Assembly: GCA_963969495.1 (NCBI GenBank)
Contig: OZ018333.1
Span: forward strand, 92,887,207-92,951,206
Source: Ceratothoa steindachneri
Taxonomy: Eukaryota; Arthropoda; Malacostraca; Isopoda; Cymothoidae
Length of the DNA stretch: 64,000 nucleotides
Direction of reading: 5' to 3'
This document shows, in pieces, positions 11,391 to 22,935 of this stretch (positions are counted from its first letter, which is position 1; the number at the start of each line of letters is the position of its first letter). The notes under the pieces were generated by a model. That model saw only the letters and a program-made list of their open reading frames with translations, did no database searches and was not told where the DNA came from. The translations under genes were made by a program, and so were the position numbers.

Positions 11391-12267
11391 CTATTTTCCT
11401 CTCTAACCCAATCCAGCTTCCGAGGGTAGTTGTAGTTACGTCCTTCTTCGAGAGTTTAATAATGGACCAGATTTATGCATGGCTTGGTATTACCTAAATT
11501 ATACCTTTTATGCTACTTGGGAGTAGTTCCTTAAATTTAAATAAGATTCTAGAAGTTAATATTTTTTATAGTCTTGTCTTGGTGTCTAAATTGCACATAT
11601 TTTAATATTGATATTGTCTATTGTAGTTGAGTGGTCTAGCTTTTGACGAGCCTTGAGCTTCGTCTATATTCTGGATACTATGATTTGAACGTAGTTCATT
11701 AAAAGGGATAGGATTATCTGAACCCATCAGAGGATGGAAAGCACTTGGGAGCAGTAATAGCATTTCTCATTAAGACAAATGTTAATTACAAAGGTTATCT
11801 TTCAAGGTCTATATATAACTCGTATGCGAGGTCACACCATGTTTTGTATACAGACATGGATTCCAGATGGAATCAGTTGAAAAATCACATCAAAGTAGCC
11901 GTTGCGCTCCTAAGATCCACACACGTCAGAAGTGGAACTATCTGGGACGCGAAGCTTTCTTTCCAATTGGTGGTGAAAGAATCATTCATCTCCTCCCATG
12001 GTGTCATTGTCATTCCAATCCTTATGCGCATTTCATTATCCGGTAGGGGCCGGCACATATTGGAGGCGTGGCCATCCTACCTCCCGTTGGGATTGTTGGG
12101 AGGGGGTGGGATTTATATATTATTAAAAGTTAAAAACAACCATAGATTCTGTCATGCGTTCGAACTGTGTGGTAGTTTTTGTGTTGATATTCTTTCAATG
12201 TCCATATTTCATTCCAAAGAATCCCTTCAAAATGATAGATAATACAATATGATCTGAAGCCAATTTA

Positions 12268-12294
12268 CAATGTGACTGTAGTCCAGTCACATTG
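12268..12294. repeat. Perfect 11-bp inverted repeat (hairpin)
   Basis: Arms 12268-12278 (CAATGTGACTG) and 12284-12294 (CAGTCACATTG) are perfectly complementary around the five-base loop TAGTC. It lies in the part of 12.06-12.88 kb that is absent from the other Q copies. No neighbouring gene or T-run suggests a role. Confidence 0.85.
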
Positions 12295-12336
12295 ACAGCC
12301 ATCTTGTCATCGATAGCTTCATTTGAACTACCTAAA

Positions 12337-12400
12337 AAATGGAGTTAGGTAGGTAGGTTATTTCTTTTTAGCTTGCTTTTAGGTTAGGTTAAGATGGGGG
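12337..12400. repeat. Short TTAGG/TAGGT-rich tract
   Basis: The tract reads 'GAGTTAGGTAGGTAGGTTA' and then 'TTTTAGGTTAGGTTAAG'. TTAGG is the arthropod telomere unit, but only two or three imperfect units are present and they are not in strict tandem. Confidence 0.4.
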
Positions 12401-13115
12401 TTTGTTGTGATTTGTATCCTTTGGGATGATTTCATTTACAGGGCGTCTCGTTCAGGTTCTTCAATTTCATTCGGGTTCGTTTGACACTAGTTTTTCAAGT
12501 TTTCTGAGTTGGCATACATAGAAGAACGCTGCTTTGTTTCCATTTGCCTCGCTCTGATCCACCTTTCTTTGCTTTTCTAAGTGTTTTTATCTGTTCTAGT
12601 TCACGAGTCATTTAGCCTTGATCTGCTTTGGCTTTTCTGTTTTAGGACTAAATTAATAGGCTTTATGGTGCCTATTCGGAATTTTTCCTGCTTCTTTGTA
12701 TTTAGCTGTAGTTGACTACATATTTTTACGTTCGTACTCGTTGCATTTGTAGTTTTGTTGTTTGCATATGCAATGGAGGATAAGGGAGGCGTATACATAG
12801 TAGAGTTGGTGGCACCATCGTCATTGTCTGGTTTGGTAAAGATTTCGGATATTTGTAGTGAGGTCTCAATGCTCAACAAACCATACAAACATTCTTCCAT
12901 TATTGTTTACTTTGCACCCCAAAACTCAATTTACCATTTAAATAGAAAACCGAAATAGTATCCGCTATAAAAATAATATAGTCTCTAAAGAAATCGGTAA
13001 TAACTAGACTTATAGAAAACGCACTCCTGCTGCTTAATGGCTAACTCTTTTATTTTGGGCGAATTCAATATTATTTCTTAAATCGAGTCTTTTAGGTGCT
13101 CTCCATTGCAAGTAA

Positions 13116-13384
13116 TTCTTATTCCTAAATTTTATTATTATTTTTATTGTATTTTATTAATTTTATTTTGTATTATTTTTAAATATTAGTTTAAAATTAT
13201 TGATATTATTTGAATATTATTAAGATTATTCTAATTATTAATATTATTATTAGTATTTTAATATTATTCTAATATTATTATTATTATTATTTTAATATTA
13301 TTAGTAGTATTGTAATGATTATTTTTATTATAATATTTAATATCATTATTTTTCCGATAATTAATTTATGGTTTGATAAATATA
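13116..13384. repeat. AT-rich low-complexity tract (ATT/TTA)
   Basis: This is almost pure A/T with irregular ATTATT and TTATTA runs ('ATTATTATTATTATTATT' near 13.28 kb). It separates the P/Q mosaic from the satellite zone. Confidence 0.85.
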
Positions 13385-13479
13385 TTGGGGTCTGATTATT
13401 AAATTGGGGTCTGATTATTAAATTGGGGTCTGATTATTAAATTGGGGTCTGATTATTAAATTGGGGTCTGATAATTAAA
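13385..13479. repeat. 19-bp tandem repeat, 5 copies
   Basis: Five consecutive units of TTGGGGTCTGATTATTAAA start at 13385, 13404, 13423, 13442 and 13461. The last unit has TAAT in place of TTAT. It is the first ordered tandem array at the left end of the satellite zone. Confidence 0.95.
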
Positions 13480-13816
13480 TTAGGCATTATTTTTAACTCG
13501 GGGTTATTTTACACTCTTTTTGTTTAGAAATTAGGACTTTGGGTTTGAATATTATTAAATGTGGTTTTGATTTCATGTATGGGTTTGATTTTAAATTAGG
13601 TGGCAGGAAACTATGGCTAGTCAAATCAATTTGTGTTTCCTTGATTCAAATTGGTATCGGAGAGGATGTGGATAGGGGAACAGATACTAGAATCTGTGGT
13701 AATCCGACCCTAATAGTGAGGAGACCACTCGGGGATTCTTGGCCAGATTAGCTCCGATCCAGGTTAGATTTCAATCGACATCGTTCGAACTGTCTGTGTA
13801 TGTTCTCTTGTTTAAG
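13480..13816. other. Single-copy leader to the satellite zone
   Basis: This is non-repetitive DNA with no supported gene. A 70-codon frame at 13539-13751 has no recognisable feature. It ends at 'TTGTTTAAGGGTC', where the 17-bp array begins. Confidence 0.6.
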
Positions 13817-14240
13817 GGTCTTTGTTATTTCAAGGTCTTTGTTATTTCAAGGTCTTTGTTATTTCAAGGTCTTTGTTATTTCAAGGTCTTTGTTATTTCA
13901 AGGTCTTTGTTATTTCAAGGTCGTTGTTATTTCAAGGTCGTTGTTATTTCAAGGTCGTTGTTATTTCAAGGTCGTTGTTATTTCAAGGTTGTTGTTATTT
14001 CAAGGTTGTTGTTATTACAAGGTTGTTGTTATTTCAAGGTTGTTGTTATTTCAAGGTTGTTGTTATTTCAAGGTTGTTGTTATTTCAAGGTTGTTGTTAT
14101 TTCAAGGTTGTTGTTATATCAGGGTCTTGGTTATATCAGGGTCTTGGTTATATCAGGGTCTTGGTTATATCAGGGTCTTGGTTAGATCAGGGTCTTGGTT
14201 AGATCAGGGTCTTGGTTAGATCAGGGTCTTGGTTAGATCA
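13817..14240. repeat. 17-bp array, families a-c
   Basis: Units of 17 bp change in steps. First comes GGTCTTTGTTATTTCAA, then GGTCGTTGTTATTTCAA, then GGTTGTTGTTATTTCAA. From 14122 the unit is GGGTCTTGGTTATATCA, and later GGGTCTTGGTTAGATCA. There are about 25 units in all. Successive variants differ by one or two bases and each is locally amplified. Confidence 0.95.
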
Positions 14241-14352
14241 GGGTCTTGTCTTTTCAGGGTCTTGTCTTTTCAGGGTCTTGTCTTTTCAGGGTCTTGTCTT
14301 TTCAGGGTCTTGTCTTTTCAGGGTCTTGTCTTTTCAGGGTCTTGTCTTTTCA
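14241..14352. repeat. 16-bp array, 7 copies
   Basis: The unit GGGTCTTGTCTTTTCA starts at 14241, 14257, 14273, 14289, 14305, 14321 and 14337. It is a one-base-shorter derivative of the preceding 17-bp unit and keeps the GGGTCTTG head. Confidence 0.95.
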
Positions 14353-14475
14353 GGGTCTTTTTATTTCAAGTCCTTAATCTTTCTGCCTTTTTTATTTGTC
14401 TTTTTTAGCTTTGTGTCTTTGTTAGCTTTGTGTTTTTTTATCGTTGTCTTTATTATTTAGTGACTTTATTTTATT
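14353..14475. other. T-rich spacer between short-unit arrays
   Basis: T-rich DNA with poorly ordered repeats ('TTTGTCTTTTTTAGC', 'TTTGTGTCTTTGTTAGC'). It bridges the 16-bp array and the next 17-bp family. Confidence 0.7.
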
Positions 14476-14690
14476 GACTTTATTATTTTATTGACTTTAT
14501 TATTTTATTGACTTTATTATTTTAGTGTCTTTATTATTTTAGTGTCTTTATTATTTTAGTGTCTTTATTATTTTAGTGTCTTTATTATTTTAGTGTCTTT
14601 ATTATTTTAGTGTCTTTATTATTTTAGTGTCTTTATTATTTTAGTGTCTTTATTATTTTAGTGTCTTTATTATTTTAGTCTGTGTTATTT
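14476..14690. repeat. 17-bp array, GACTTTATTATTTTATT to GTCTTTATTATTTTAGT
   Basis: About three units of GACTTTATTATTTTATT are followed by about ten of GTCTTTATTATTTTAGT, with no break in phase. Confidence 0.95.
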
Positions 14691-15215
14691 TAGAGTCTGT
14701 GTTATTTTAGAGTCTGTGTTATTTTAGAGTCTGTGTTATTTTAGAGTCTGTGTTATTTTAGAGTCTGTGTTATTTTAGAGTCTGTGTTATTTTAGAGTCT
14801 GTGTTATTTTAGAGTCTGTGTTATTTTAGAGTCTGTGTTATTTTAGAGTCTGTGTTATTTTAGAGTCTGTGTTATTTTAGAGTCTGTGTTATTTTAGAGT
14901 CTGTGTTATTTCAGAGTCTGTGTTATTTCAGAGTCTGTGTTATTTCAGAGTCTGTGTTATTTCAGAGTCTGTGTTATTTTAGAGTCTGTGTTATTTTAGA
15001 GTCTGTGTTATTTTAGAGTCTGTGTTATTTTAGAGTCTGTGTTATTTTAGAGTCTGTGTTATTTTAGAGTCTGTGTTATTTTAGAGTCTGTGTTATTTTA
15101 GAGTCTGTGTTATTTTAGAGTCTGTGTTATTTTAGAGTCTGTGTTATTTTAGAGTCTGTGTTATTTTAGAGTCTGTGTTATTTTAGAGACTGTGTTATTT
15201 TAGAGACTGTTATTT
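14691..15215. repeat. 17-bp array, GTCTGTGTTATTTTAGA
   Basis: About 30 units of GTCTGTGTTATTTTAGA. An internal run of four or five near 14.91-14.97 kb carries ATTTCAGA instead of ATTTTAGA, and the last two carry GACTGTG. The variants cluster, as expected from local tandem amplification. Confidence 0.95.
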
Positions 15216-15325
15216 TAGTCTGTTTTTTGTGTGTTTTTTTTTAGAGTCTGTGTTTTTTTAGAGTCTGTGTTTTTTTAGAGTCTGTGTTTTTTTAGTGTCT
15301 GTGTTTTTTTAGTGTCTGTGTTATT
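15216..15325. repeat. T-rich transition units
   Basis: Several units of GTCTGTGTTTTTTTAGA and GTCTGTGTTTTTTTAGT link the previous family to the next. The A in GTTATTTT has become T. Confidence 0.85.
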
Positions 15326-15910
15326 TTAGTGTCTGGGTTATTTTAGTGTCTGGGTTATTTTAGTGTCTGGGTTATTTTAGTGTCTGGGTTATTTTAGTGT
15401 CTGGGTTATTTTAGTGTCTGGGTTATTTTAGTGTCTGGGTTATTTTAGTGTCTGGGTTATTTTAGTGTCTGGGTTATTTTAGTGTCTGGGTTATTTTAGT
15501 GTCTGGGTTATTTTAGTGTCTGGGTTATTTTAGTGTCTGGGTTATTTTAGTGTCTGGGTTATTTTAGTGTCTGGGTTATTTTAGTGTCTGGGTTATTTTA
15601 GTGTCTGGGTTATTTTAGTGTCTGGGTTATTTTAGTGTCTGGGTTATTTTAGTGTCTGGGTTATTTTAGTGTCTGGGTTATTTTAGTGTCTGGGTTATTT
15701 TAGTGTCTGGGTTATTTTAGTGTCTGGGTTATTTTAGTGTCTGGGTTATTTTAGTGTCTGGGTTATTTTAGTGTCTGGGTTATTTTAGTGTCTGGGTTAT
15801 TTTAGTGTCTGGGTTATTTTAGTGTCTGGGTTATTTTAGTGTCTGGGTTATTTTAGTGTCTGGGTTATTTTAGTGTCTGGGTTATTTTAGTGTCTGGGTT
15901 ATTTTAGTGT
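15326..15910. repeat. 17-bp array, GTCTGGGTTATTTTAGT
   Basis: About 34 nearly identical units. This is the most homogeneous block of the 17-bp section and lies at its right end. Confidence 0.95.
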
Positions 15911-15915
15911 CTGTG

Positions 15916-16258
15916 TTAATGAATAGGGAGGTCGTATTCAATTAGTGCGGGTTATTGAATTGCTCTGTATTTTTAAATGTTGGATTAAATTAGGTATTCA
16001 ATACTAAATTAAGGTTTTGTATTAAATTAGGGTTTGATACTAAGTTCGGGATTTGTTTGTAATTACTGGATTTGTTTGTATTTTCTAGAATAGGGAAGTG
16101 TTAATGAATAGGGAAGTGGTATTCAATTAGTATGTAATATTGAATTGCTTTTTTTTAAATTGTGGGTTAAATTAGAAATTGAATACTAATTTAGGGTTTT
16201 GTATTAAATCATGGTTTTATATTAAATTAGAGATAGATACTAATTTGTAGATTTGTTA
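15916..16258. repeat. Two diverged copies of a ~183-bp segment with proto-18-bp units
   Basis: The copies start at 15916 and 16099 with 'GTTAATGAATAGGGA(G/A)GT', each followed by a GTATTCAATTAG motif. Inside each copy are degenerate 18-base steps such as TTAAGGTTTTGTATTAAA, TTAGGGTTTGATACTAAG and TTAGGGTTTTGTATTAAA. These resemble the TTAGG-TTTTGTTA core of the adjoining array. The second copy runs directly into the 18-bp satellite through GATTTGTTATTAC. Confidence 0.8.
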
Positions 16259-16899
16259 TTACGCTAGGCTTTGTTATGACATTAGGCTTTGTTGAGAAAT
16301 TAGGCTTTATCAATCTAGGCTTTGTTGTGACATCAGGGGTTTTTATGACATTAGTCTTTGTTATGACATTAGGCTTTGTTATGACATTAGGCTTTGTTAT
16401 GACATTAGGCTTTGTTATGACATTAGGTTTTGTTATGACATCAGGCTTTGTTATTACTCTAGGCTTTATCACTCTAGGCTTTGTTGTTACTCTAGGCTTT
16501 GTTGTTACTCTAGACTTGGTTCGTACTCTAGGCTTGGTTCGTACTCTAGGCTTTGTTATGAAATTAGGGCTCTAGGCTGTGTTATGACTCTAAGGCTCTG
16601 TTTTGACTCTAGGCTTTGTTATGACACTAGCCTTGTTATTACATTAGGCATTGTTAAGAAATTAGGCTTTATCAATCTAGGCTTTGTTATGACATCAGGG
16701 GTTGTTATGACATTAGTCTTTATATGACATTAGGCTTTGTTATGACATTAGTCTTTGTTATGACATTAGGTTTTGTTATCACTAGGTTTTGTTATCACTA
16801 GGTTTTGTTATCACTAGGCTTGGTTATCACTAGGCTTGGTTATCACTAGGCTTGGTTATTCTCTAGGCTTGGTTATTCTCTAGGCTTGGTTATTCTCTA

Positions 16900-17295
16900 G
16901 GCTTTGCAATTACTCTAGGCTTTGCTATTACTCTAGGCTTTGCTATTACTCTAGGCTTTGTTTTTACTCTAGGCTTTGTTTTTACTCTAGGCTTTGTTTT
17001 TACTCTAGGCTTTGTTTTTACTCTAGGCTTTGTTTTTACTCTAGGCTTTGTTATTACTCTAGGCTTTGTTATTACTCTAGGCTTTGTTATTACTCTAGGC
17101 TTTGTTATTACTCTAGGCTTTGTTATTACTCTAGGCTTTGTTATTACTCTAGGCTTTGTTATTACTCTAGGCTTTGTTATTACTCTGGGCTTTGTTATTA
17201 CTCTAGGCTTTGTTATTACTCTAGGCTTTGTTATTACTCTAGGCTTTGTTATTACTCTAGGCTTTGTTATTACTCTAGGCTTTGTTATTACTGTA
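16900..17295. repeat. 18-bp block ACTCTAGGCTTTGTTATT
   Basis: About 20 consecutive units of ACTCTAGGCTTTGTTATT, with a sub-run of TTTTTACTCTAGG near 16.96-17.04 kb. This is the first homogeneous block after the mixed left edge. Confidence 0.9.
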
Positions 17296-18479
17296 GACTT
17301 TGTTATGACATTAGGCTTTGTTATAACCTTAGGCTTTGTTATAACCTTAGGCTTTGTTATGACATTAGGCTGTGTTATTACTCTAGGCTGTGTTATTACT
17401 CTAGGCTTTGTTATTACTCAAGGCTTTGTTATTACTCTAGGCTTTGATAGTACTCTAGGCTTTGTTATTACTCTAGGCTCTGTTATTACTCTAGGCTCTG
17501 TTATTACTCTAGGCTCTGTTATTACTCTAGGCTCTGTTATTACTCTAGGCTCTGTTATTACTCTAGGCTCTGTTATTACTCTAGGCTATGTTATTACTCT
17601 AGGCTCTGTTATTACTCTAGGCTCTGTTATTACTCTAGGCTCTGTTATCACTAGAGGCTGTGTTATTACTCTAGGCTTTGTAATGACATTAGGCTGTGCA
17701 ATGACATTAGTTTTTGTTATGACATTAGGTTTTGTTATGACATTAGGTTTTGTTATGACATTAGGTTTTGTTATTATTCTAGGCTTTGTTATGATTATTC
17801 TTTATGATTAGTCTTTATATGATTAGTCTTTGTTATGACATTAGGCTTTGTTATGACATTAGGCTTTGGTATGACATTAGGCTTTGGTATGACATTAGGC
17901 TTTGGTATGACATTAGGCTTTGGTATGACATTAGGCTTTGGTATGATATTAGGCTTTGGTATGACATTAGGTTTTGTTATGACATTAGGTTTTGTTATGA
18001 CATTAGGTTTTGTTATGACATTAGGTTTTGTTATGACATTAGTTTTTGTTATTACTCTAGGCTTGGTTATTACACTAGGCTTGGTTATTACACTAGGCTT
18101 GGTTATTACACTAGGCTTGGTTATTACACTAGGCTCTATTACTCTAGGCTCTGTTATTATCCTAGGCTGTGTTATTATCCTAGGCTGTGTTATTATCCTA
18201 GGCTTTGTTATTATCCTAAGCTTTGTTATTATCCTAGGCTTTGTAATGACATTGGGCTGTGTAATGACATTGGGCTGTGTAATGACTTTAGGCTGTGTAA
18301 TGATATTAGGATTTGTTATGACATTAGGCCTTGTTATGACATTAGGCTTTGTCATGACATTAGGCTTTGTATCATTCTAGGTTTTGTTATTCTAGGATTT
18401 GTTATCATTTTAGGTTTGGTTATCACTATGCTTTGTTTATTACTCTAGGCTTTGTTTATTACTCTAGGCTTTGTTATTA

Positions 18480-18800
18480 CTCTAGGTTTTGTTATGACAT
18501 TAAGCTTTTGTTATGACATTAAGCTTTTGTTATGACATTAAGCTTTTGTTATGACATTAAGGTGTTGTTATGACATTAAGGTGTTGTTATGACATTAAGG
18601 TGTTGTTATGACATTAAGGTGTTGTTATGACATTAGGTGTTGTTATGACATTAGGTGTTGTTATGACATTAGGTGTTGCTATGCCATAAGGTGTTGTTAT
18701 GACATTAGGTGTTGTTATGACATTAGGTGTTGTTATGACATTAGTTGTTGTTATGACATTAGGTTTGTTATGACATTAGGTGTTGTTATGACTAGGATTT
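18480..18800. repeat. 18/19-bp block GACATTAAGGTGTTGTTAT
   Basis: Units with an extra A (GACATTAAGGTGTTGTTAT, 19 bp) give way to 18-bp GACATTAGGTGTTGTTAT. It shows a single-base change of unit length inside the array. Confidence 0.85.
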
Positions 18801-19369
18801 GTTATGACTAGGATTTGTTATGACTAGATTTTGTTATGACTAGGTTTTGTTATGACTAGGTTTTGTTATGACTAGGTTTTGTTATGACGGTTTTGTTATC
18901 TCTCTATGCTTTTTTATCTCTCTATTCTTTGTTATTAATCTAGGCTCTGTTATTACTCTAGGCTCTGTTACTACTTTATGCTTTGTTATTACTCTAGGCT
19001 TTGTTATTACTCTAGGCTTTGTTATGACATTAGGTGTTGTTATGACATTAGGTGTTGTTATGACATTAGGTGTTGTTATGGCATTAGGTGTTGTTATGAC
19101 GAGTCTTTGTTATGATTAATCTTTGTTATGACATTAGGTGTTGTTGTGACATTAGGTGTTGTTGTGACATTAGGTGTTGTTGTGACATTAGGTGTTGTTG
19201 TGACATTAGGTGTTGTTGTGACATTAGGTGTTGTTGTGACATTAGGTGTTGTTGTGACATTAGGTGTTGTTGTGACATTAGGTGTTGTTATAACATTAGG
19301 TTTTTTTATGACATTAGGTTTTGTTATGACATTAGGTTTTGTTATGACATTAGGTTTTATTACTCTAGG

Positions 19370-19790
19370 TTTTGTCGTTACTCTAGGCTTCGTTATTACT
19401 CTAGGCTTCGTTATTACTCTAGGCTCAGTTACTACTCTAGGCTCGGTTACTACTCTAGGCTCGGTTACTACTCTAGGCTCAGTTACTACTCTAGGCTCAG
19501 TTACTACTCTAGGCTCAGTTACTACTCTAGGCTCAGTTACTACTCTAGGCTCAGTTACTACTCTAGGCTCAGTTACTACTCTAGGCTCAGTTACTACTCT
19601 AGGCTCAGTTACTAATCTAGGCTCAGTTACTACTCTAGGCTCAGTTACTACTCTAGGCTCAGTTACTACTCTAGGCTCAGTTACTACTCTAGGCTCAGTT
19701 ACTACTCTAGGCTCAGTTACTACTCTAGGCTCAGTTACTACTCTAGGCTCAGTTACTACTCTAGGCTCAGTTACTACTCTAGGCTCTGTT
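19370..19790. repeat. 18-bp block ACTACTCTAGGCTCAGTT
   Basis: About 22 units of the CTCAGTT variant, with a few CTCGGTT near the start. A shorter matching block lies at about 36.13-36.30 kb in the second copy of this region. Confidence 0.9.
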
Positions 19791-19904
19791 ATGACTCTAG
19801 GCTCTGTTATGACTCTAGGCTCTGTTATGACTCTAGGCTCTGTTATGACTCTAGGCTCTGTTATGACTCTAGGCTCTGTTATGACTCTAGGCTCTGTTAT
19901 GACT

Positions 19905-20200
19905 CTAGGCTCTGTTTTGACTCTAGGCTCTGTTTTGACTCTAGGCTCTGTTTTGACTCTAGGCTCTGTTTTGACTCTAGGCTCTGTTTTGACTCTAGGC
20001 TCTGTTTTGACTCTAGGCTCTGTTTTGACTCTAGGCTCTGTTTTGACTCTAGGCTCTGTTTTGACTCTAGGCTCTGTTTTGACTCTAGGCTCTGTTTTGA
20101 CTCTAGGCTCTGTTTTGACTCTAGGCTCTGTTTTGACTCTAGGCTCTGTTTTGACTCTAGGCTCTGTTTTGACTCTAGGCTCTGTTTTGACTCTAGGCTC
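19905..20200. repeat. 18-bp block GACTCTAGGCTCTGTTTT
   Basis: About 16 units of GACTCTAGGCTCTGTTTT, preceded and followed by the GTTAT and GTCAT variants. The same order of variants is seen at 36.32-36.66 kb. Confidence 0.9.
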
Positions 20201-21909
20201 TGTTATGACTCTAGGCTCTGTCATGACTCTAGGCTCTGTCATGACTCTAGGCTCTGTCATGACTCTAGGCTCTGTCATGACTCTAGGTTTTGTTATGACA
20301 TTAGGTTTTGTTATGACATTAGGTTTTATTACTCTAGGCTTTGTTATTACTCTAGGCTTTGTTATTACTCTAGGCTTCGTTATTACTCTAGGCTTCGTTA
20401 TTACTTTAGGCTCCGTTACTACTCTCGGCTCCGTTACTACTCTAGGCTCCGTTACTAATCTAGGCTCTATTACTACTCTAGGCTCAGTTACTACTCTAGG
20501 CTCAGTTACTACTCTAGGCTCAGTTACTACTCTGGGCTCAGTTACTACTCTAGGCTGTGTTATGACTCTAGGCTCTGTTATGACTCTAGGCTCTGTTATG
20601 ACTCTGCTCTGTTATGACTCTGCTCTGTTATGACTCTGCTCTGTTATGACTCTAGGCTTTGTTATGACATTAGGTTTTGTTATGACATTAGGTTTTTTTA
20701 TGACATTAGGTTTTGTTATGACATTAGGTTTTGTTATGACATTAGGTTTTGTTATGACATTAGGTTTTGTTATCACTCTAGGTTTTGTTATCACTCTAGG
20801 TTTTGTTATCACTCTAGGTTTTGTTATCACTCTAGGTTTTGTTATCACTCTAGGTTTTGTTATCACAAGGTTTTTTAAGGACTCTAGACTCTGTTATGAC
20901 TCTAGGCTCTGTTTTGTCTCTAGGCTCTGTTTTGACTCTAGGCTCTGTCATGACTCTAGGCTCTGTCATGACTCTAGGCTCTGTCATGACTCTAGGCTCT
21001 GTCATGATATTAGGTTTTGTTATGATATTAGGTTTTTCTTATGATATTAGGTTTTGTTATGACATTAGGTTTTATTACTCTAGGCTTCGTTATTACTCTA
21101 GGCTCCGTTACTACTCTCGGCTCCGTTACTAATCTAGGCTCCGTTACTAATCTAGGCTCCGTTACTAATCTAGGCTCTATTACTACTCTAGGCTCTATTA
21201 CTACTCTAGGCTCTGTTATGACTAGGCTGTGTTATGACTCTAGGCTCTGTTTTGACTCTAGGCTCTGTTTTGACTCTAGGCTCTGTTTTGACTCTAGGCT
21301 CTGTTTTGACTCTAGGCTCTGTTTTGACTCTAGGCTCTGTTTTGACTCTAGGCTCTGTTTTGACTAGGCTCTGTTTTGACTCTAGGCTCTGTTTTGACTC
21401 TAGGCTCTGTCATGACTCTAGGCTCTGTCATGACTCTAGGCTCTGTTTTGACTCTAGGCTCTGTTTTGACTCTAGGCTCTGTTTTGACTCTAGGCTCTGT
21501 TTTGACTCTAGGCTCTGTTTTGACTCTAGGCTCTGTTTTGACTCTAGGCTCTGTTTTGACTCTAGGCTCTGTTATGAATCTAGGCTCTTATGAATCTAGA
21601 CTCTGTTATGATTCTAGGCTCTGTTATGATTCTAGGCTTTGTTATGACATTAGGTTTTGTTATGACATTAGGTTTTGTTATGACATTAGGTTTTGTTATC
21701 ACTCTAGGATTTGTTATCACTCTAGGATTTGTTATCACTCTAGGTTTTGTTATCACTCTAGGTTTTGTTATCACTCTAGGTTTTGTTATCACTCTAGGTT
21801 TTGTTATCACTCTAGGTTTTGTTATCACTCTAGGTTTTGTTATCACTCTAGGTTTTGTTATCACTAGGTTTTTTAAGGACTCTAGACTCTTATGACTCTA
21901 GGCTCTGTT

Positions 21910-22380
21910 TTGACTCTAGGCTTTGTTATGACATTAGGTTTTGTTATGACATTAGGTTTTGTTATGACATTAGGTTTTGTTATGACATTAGGTTTTGTTA
22001 TGACATTAGGTTTTGTTATGACATTAGGTTTTGTTATGACATTAGGTTTTGTTATGACATTAGGTTTTGTTATGACATTAGGTTTTGTTATGACATTAGG
22101 TTTTGTTATGACATTAGGTTTTGTTATGACATTAGGTTTTGTTATGACATTAGGTTTTGTTATGACATTAGGTTTTGTTATGACATTAGGTCTTGTTATG
22201 ACATTAGGTCTTGTTATGACATTAGGTCTTGTTATGACATTAGGTCATGTTATGACATTAGGTCTTGTTATGACATTAGGTCTTGTTATGACATTAGGTC
22301 TTGTTATGACATTAGGTCTTGTTATGACATTAGGTCTTGTTATGACATTAGGTCTTGTTATGACATTAGGTCTTGTTATG
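21910..22380. repeat. 18-bp block GACATTAGGTTTTGTTAT then GGTCTTGTTAT
   Basis: About 16 units of GACATTAGGTTTTGTTAT, then about 11 of GACATTAGGTCTTGTTAT with one GGTCATG unit. The first part recurs at 38.23-38.48 kb, but the GTCTTG expansion is reduced there to a single unit. Confidence 0.9.
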
Positions 22381-22439
22381 ACTCTAGGCTCTGTTATGAC
22401 ATTAGGTTTTTTGTTATGACATTAGGTATTTTGTTATGA

Positions 22440-22760
22440 CATTAGGTTTTGTTTTAACTCTAGGATTTGTTTTAACTCTAGGATTTGTTTCAACTCCGTT
22501 TTGTTTTAACTCTACGTTTTGTTTTAACTCTACGTTTACTTTTAACTCTACGTTTTGTTTTAACTCTACGTTTTGTTTTAACTCTACGTTTTGTTTTAAC
22601 TCTACGTTTTGTTTTAACTCTACGTTTTGTTTTAACTCTACGTTTTGTTTTAACTCTACGTTTTGTTTTAACTCTACGTTTTGTTTTAACTCTACGTTTT
22701 GTTTTAACTCTACGTTTTGTTTTAACTCTACGTTTTGTTTTAACTCTACGTTTTGTTATC
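22440..22760. repeat. 18-bp block AACTCTACGTTTTGTTTT
   Basis: About 15 units in which TAGG has become TACG. Similar runs occur at 31.72-31.81 and 32.38-32.50 kb. The block is absent from the corresponding place in the second copy (38.5 kb). Confidence 0.9.
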
Positions 22761-22814
22761 ACTCTATGAGTGGTTATTACTCTAGGCTTTGTTATGAGAT
22801 GAGGTGTTGTTATG

Positions 22815-22935
22815 ATGAGTCTTTGTTTTGACGAGTCTTTGTTTTGACGAGTCTTTGTTTTGACGAGTCTTTGTTTTGACGAGTCTTTGTTTTGACGAGT
22901 CTTTGTTTTGACGAGTCTTTGTTATGACGAGTCTT
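22815..22935. repeat. 16-bp block GACGAGTCTTTGTTTT
   Basis: Seven or so units of 16 bp (GACGAGTCTTTGTT(T/A)T). Similar 16-bp runs mark other block boundaries at 31.08-31.13, 31.94-32.00 and 32.69-32.79 kb. Confidence 0.9.

Larger units (their letters stand above)
11391..13115. repeat. Q module, diverged copy 3 with ~0.6-kb interruption
   Basis: The left part (11.39-12.05 kb) matches Q through 'AGAGTTTAATAATGGACCAG', 'TCTATATATAACTCGTATGC' and 'TTCATTATCCGGT'. The match resumes at about 12.9 kb with 'TTGCACCCCAAAACTCAAT' and ends near 13.11 kb. The DNA between about 12.06 and 12.88 kb is not in the other Q copies. A 165-codon plus-strand frame at 11745-12242 lies across the divergent part. 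Its protein is not recognisable and it has no counterpart in the other copies. Confidence 0.6.

Noticed and set aside
11745..12242. 165-codon plus-strand ORF
   Set aside because: It spans a Q copy and unrelated DNA, has no recognisable domain and is not conserved in the other Q copies.
19128..20633. 501-codon plus-strand frame (MTLGSV-type repeats) and similar frames up to 520 codons between 16 and 44 kb
   Set aside because: They follow from an 18- or 21-bp period in DNA without in-frame stops. Frames are open on both strands at once, the translations are pure hexa- or heptapeptide repeats, and the adjoining 17-bp arrays show no frame constraint.
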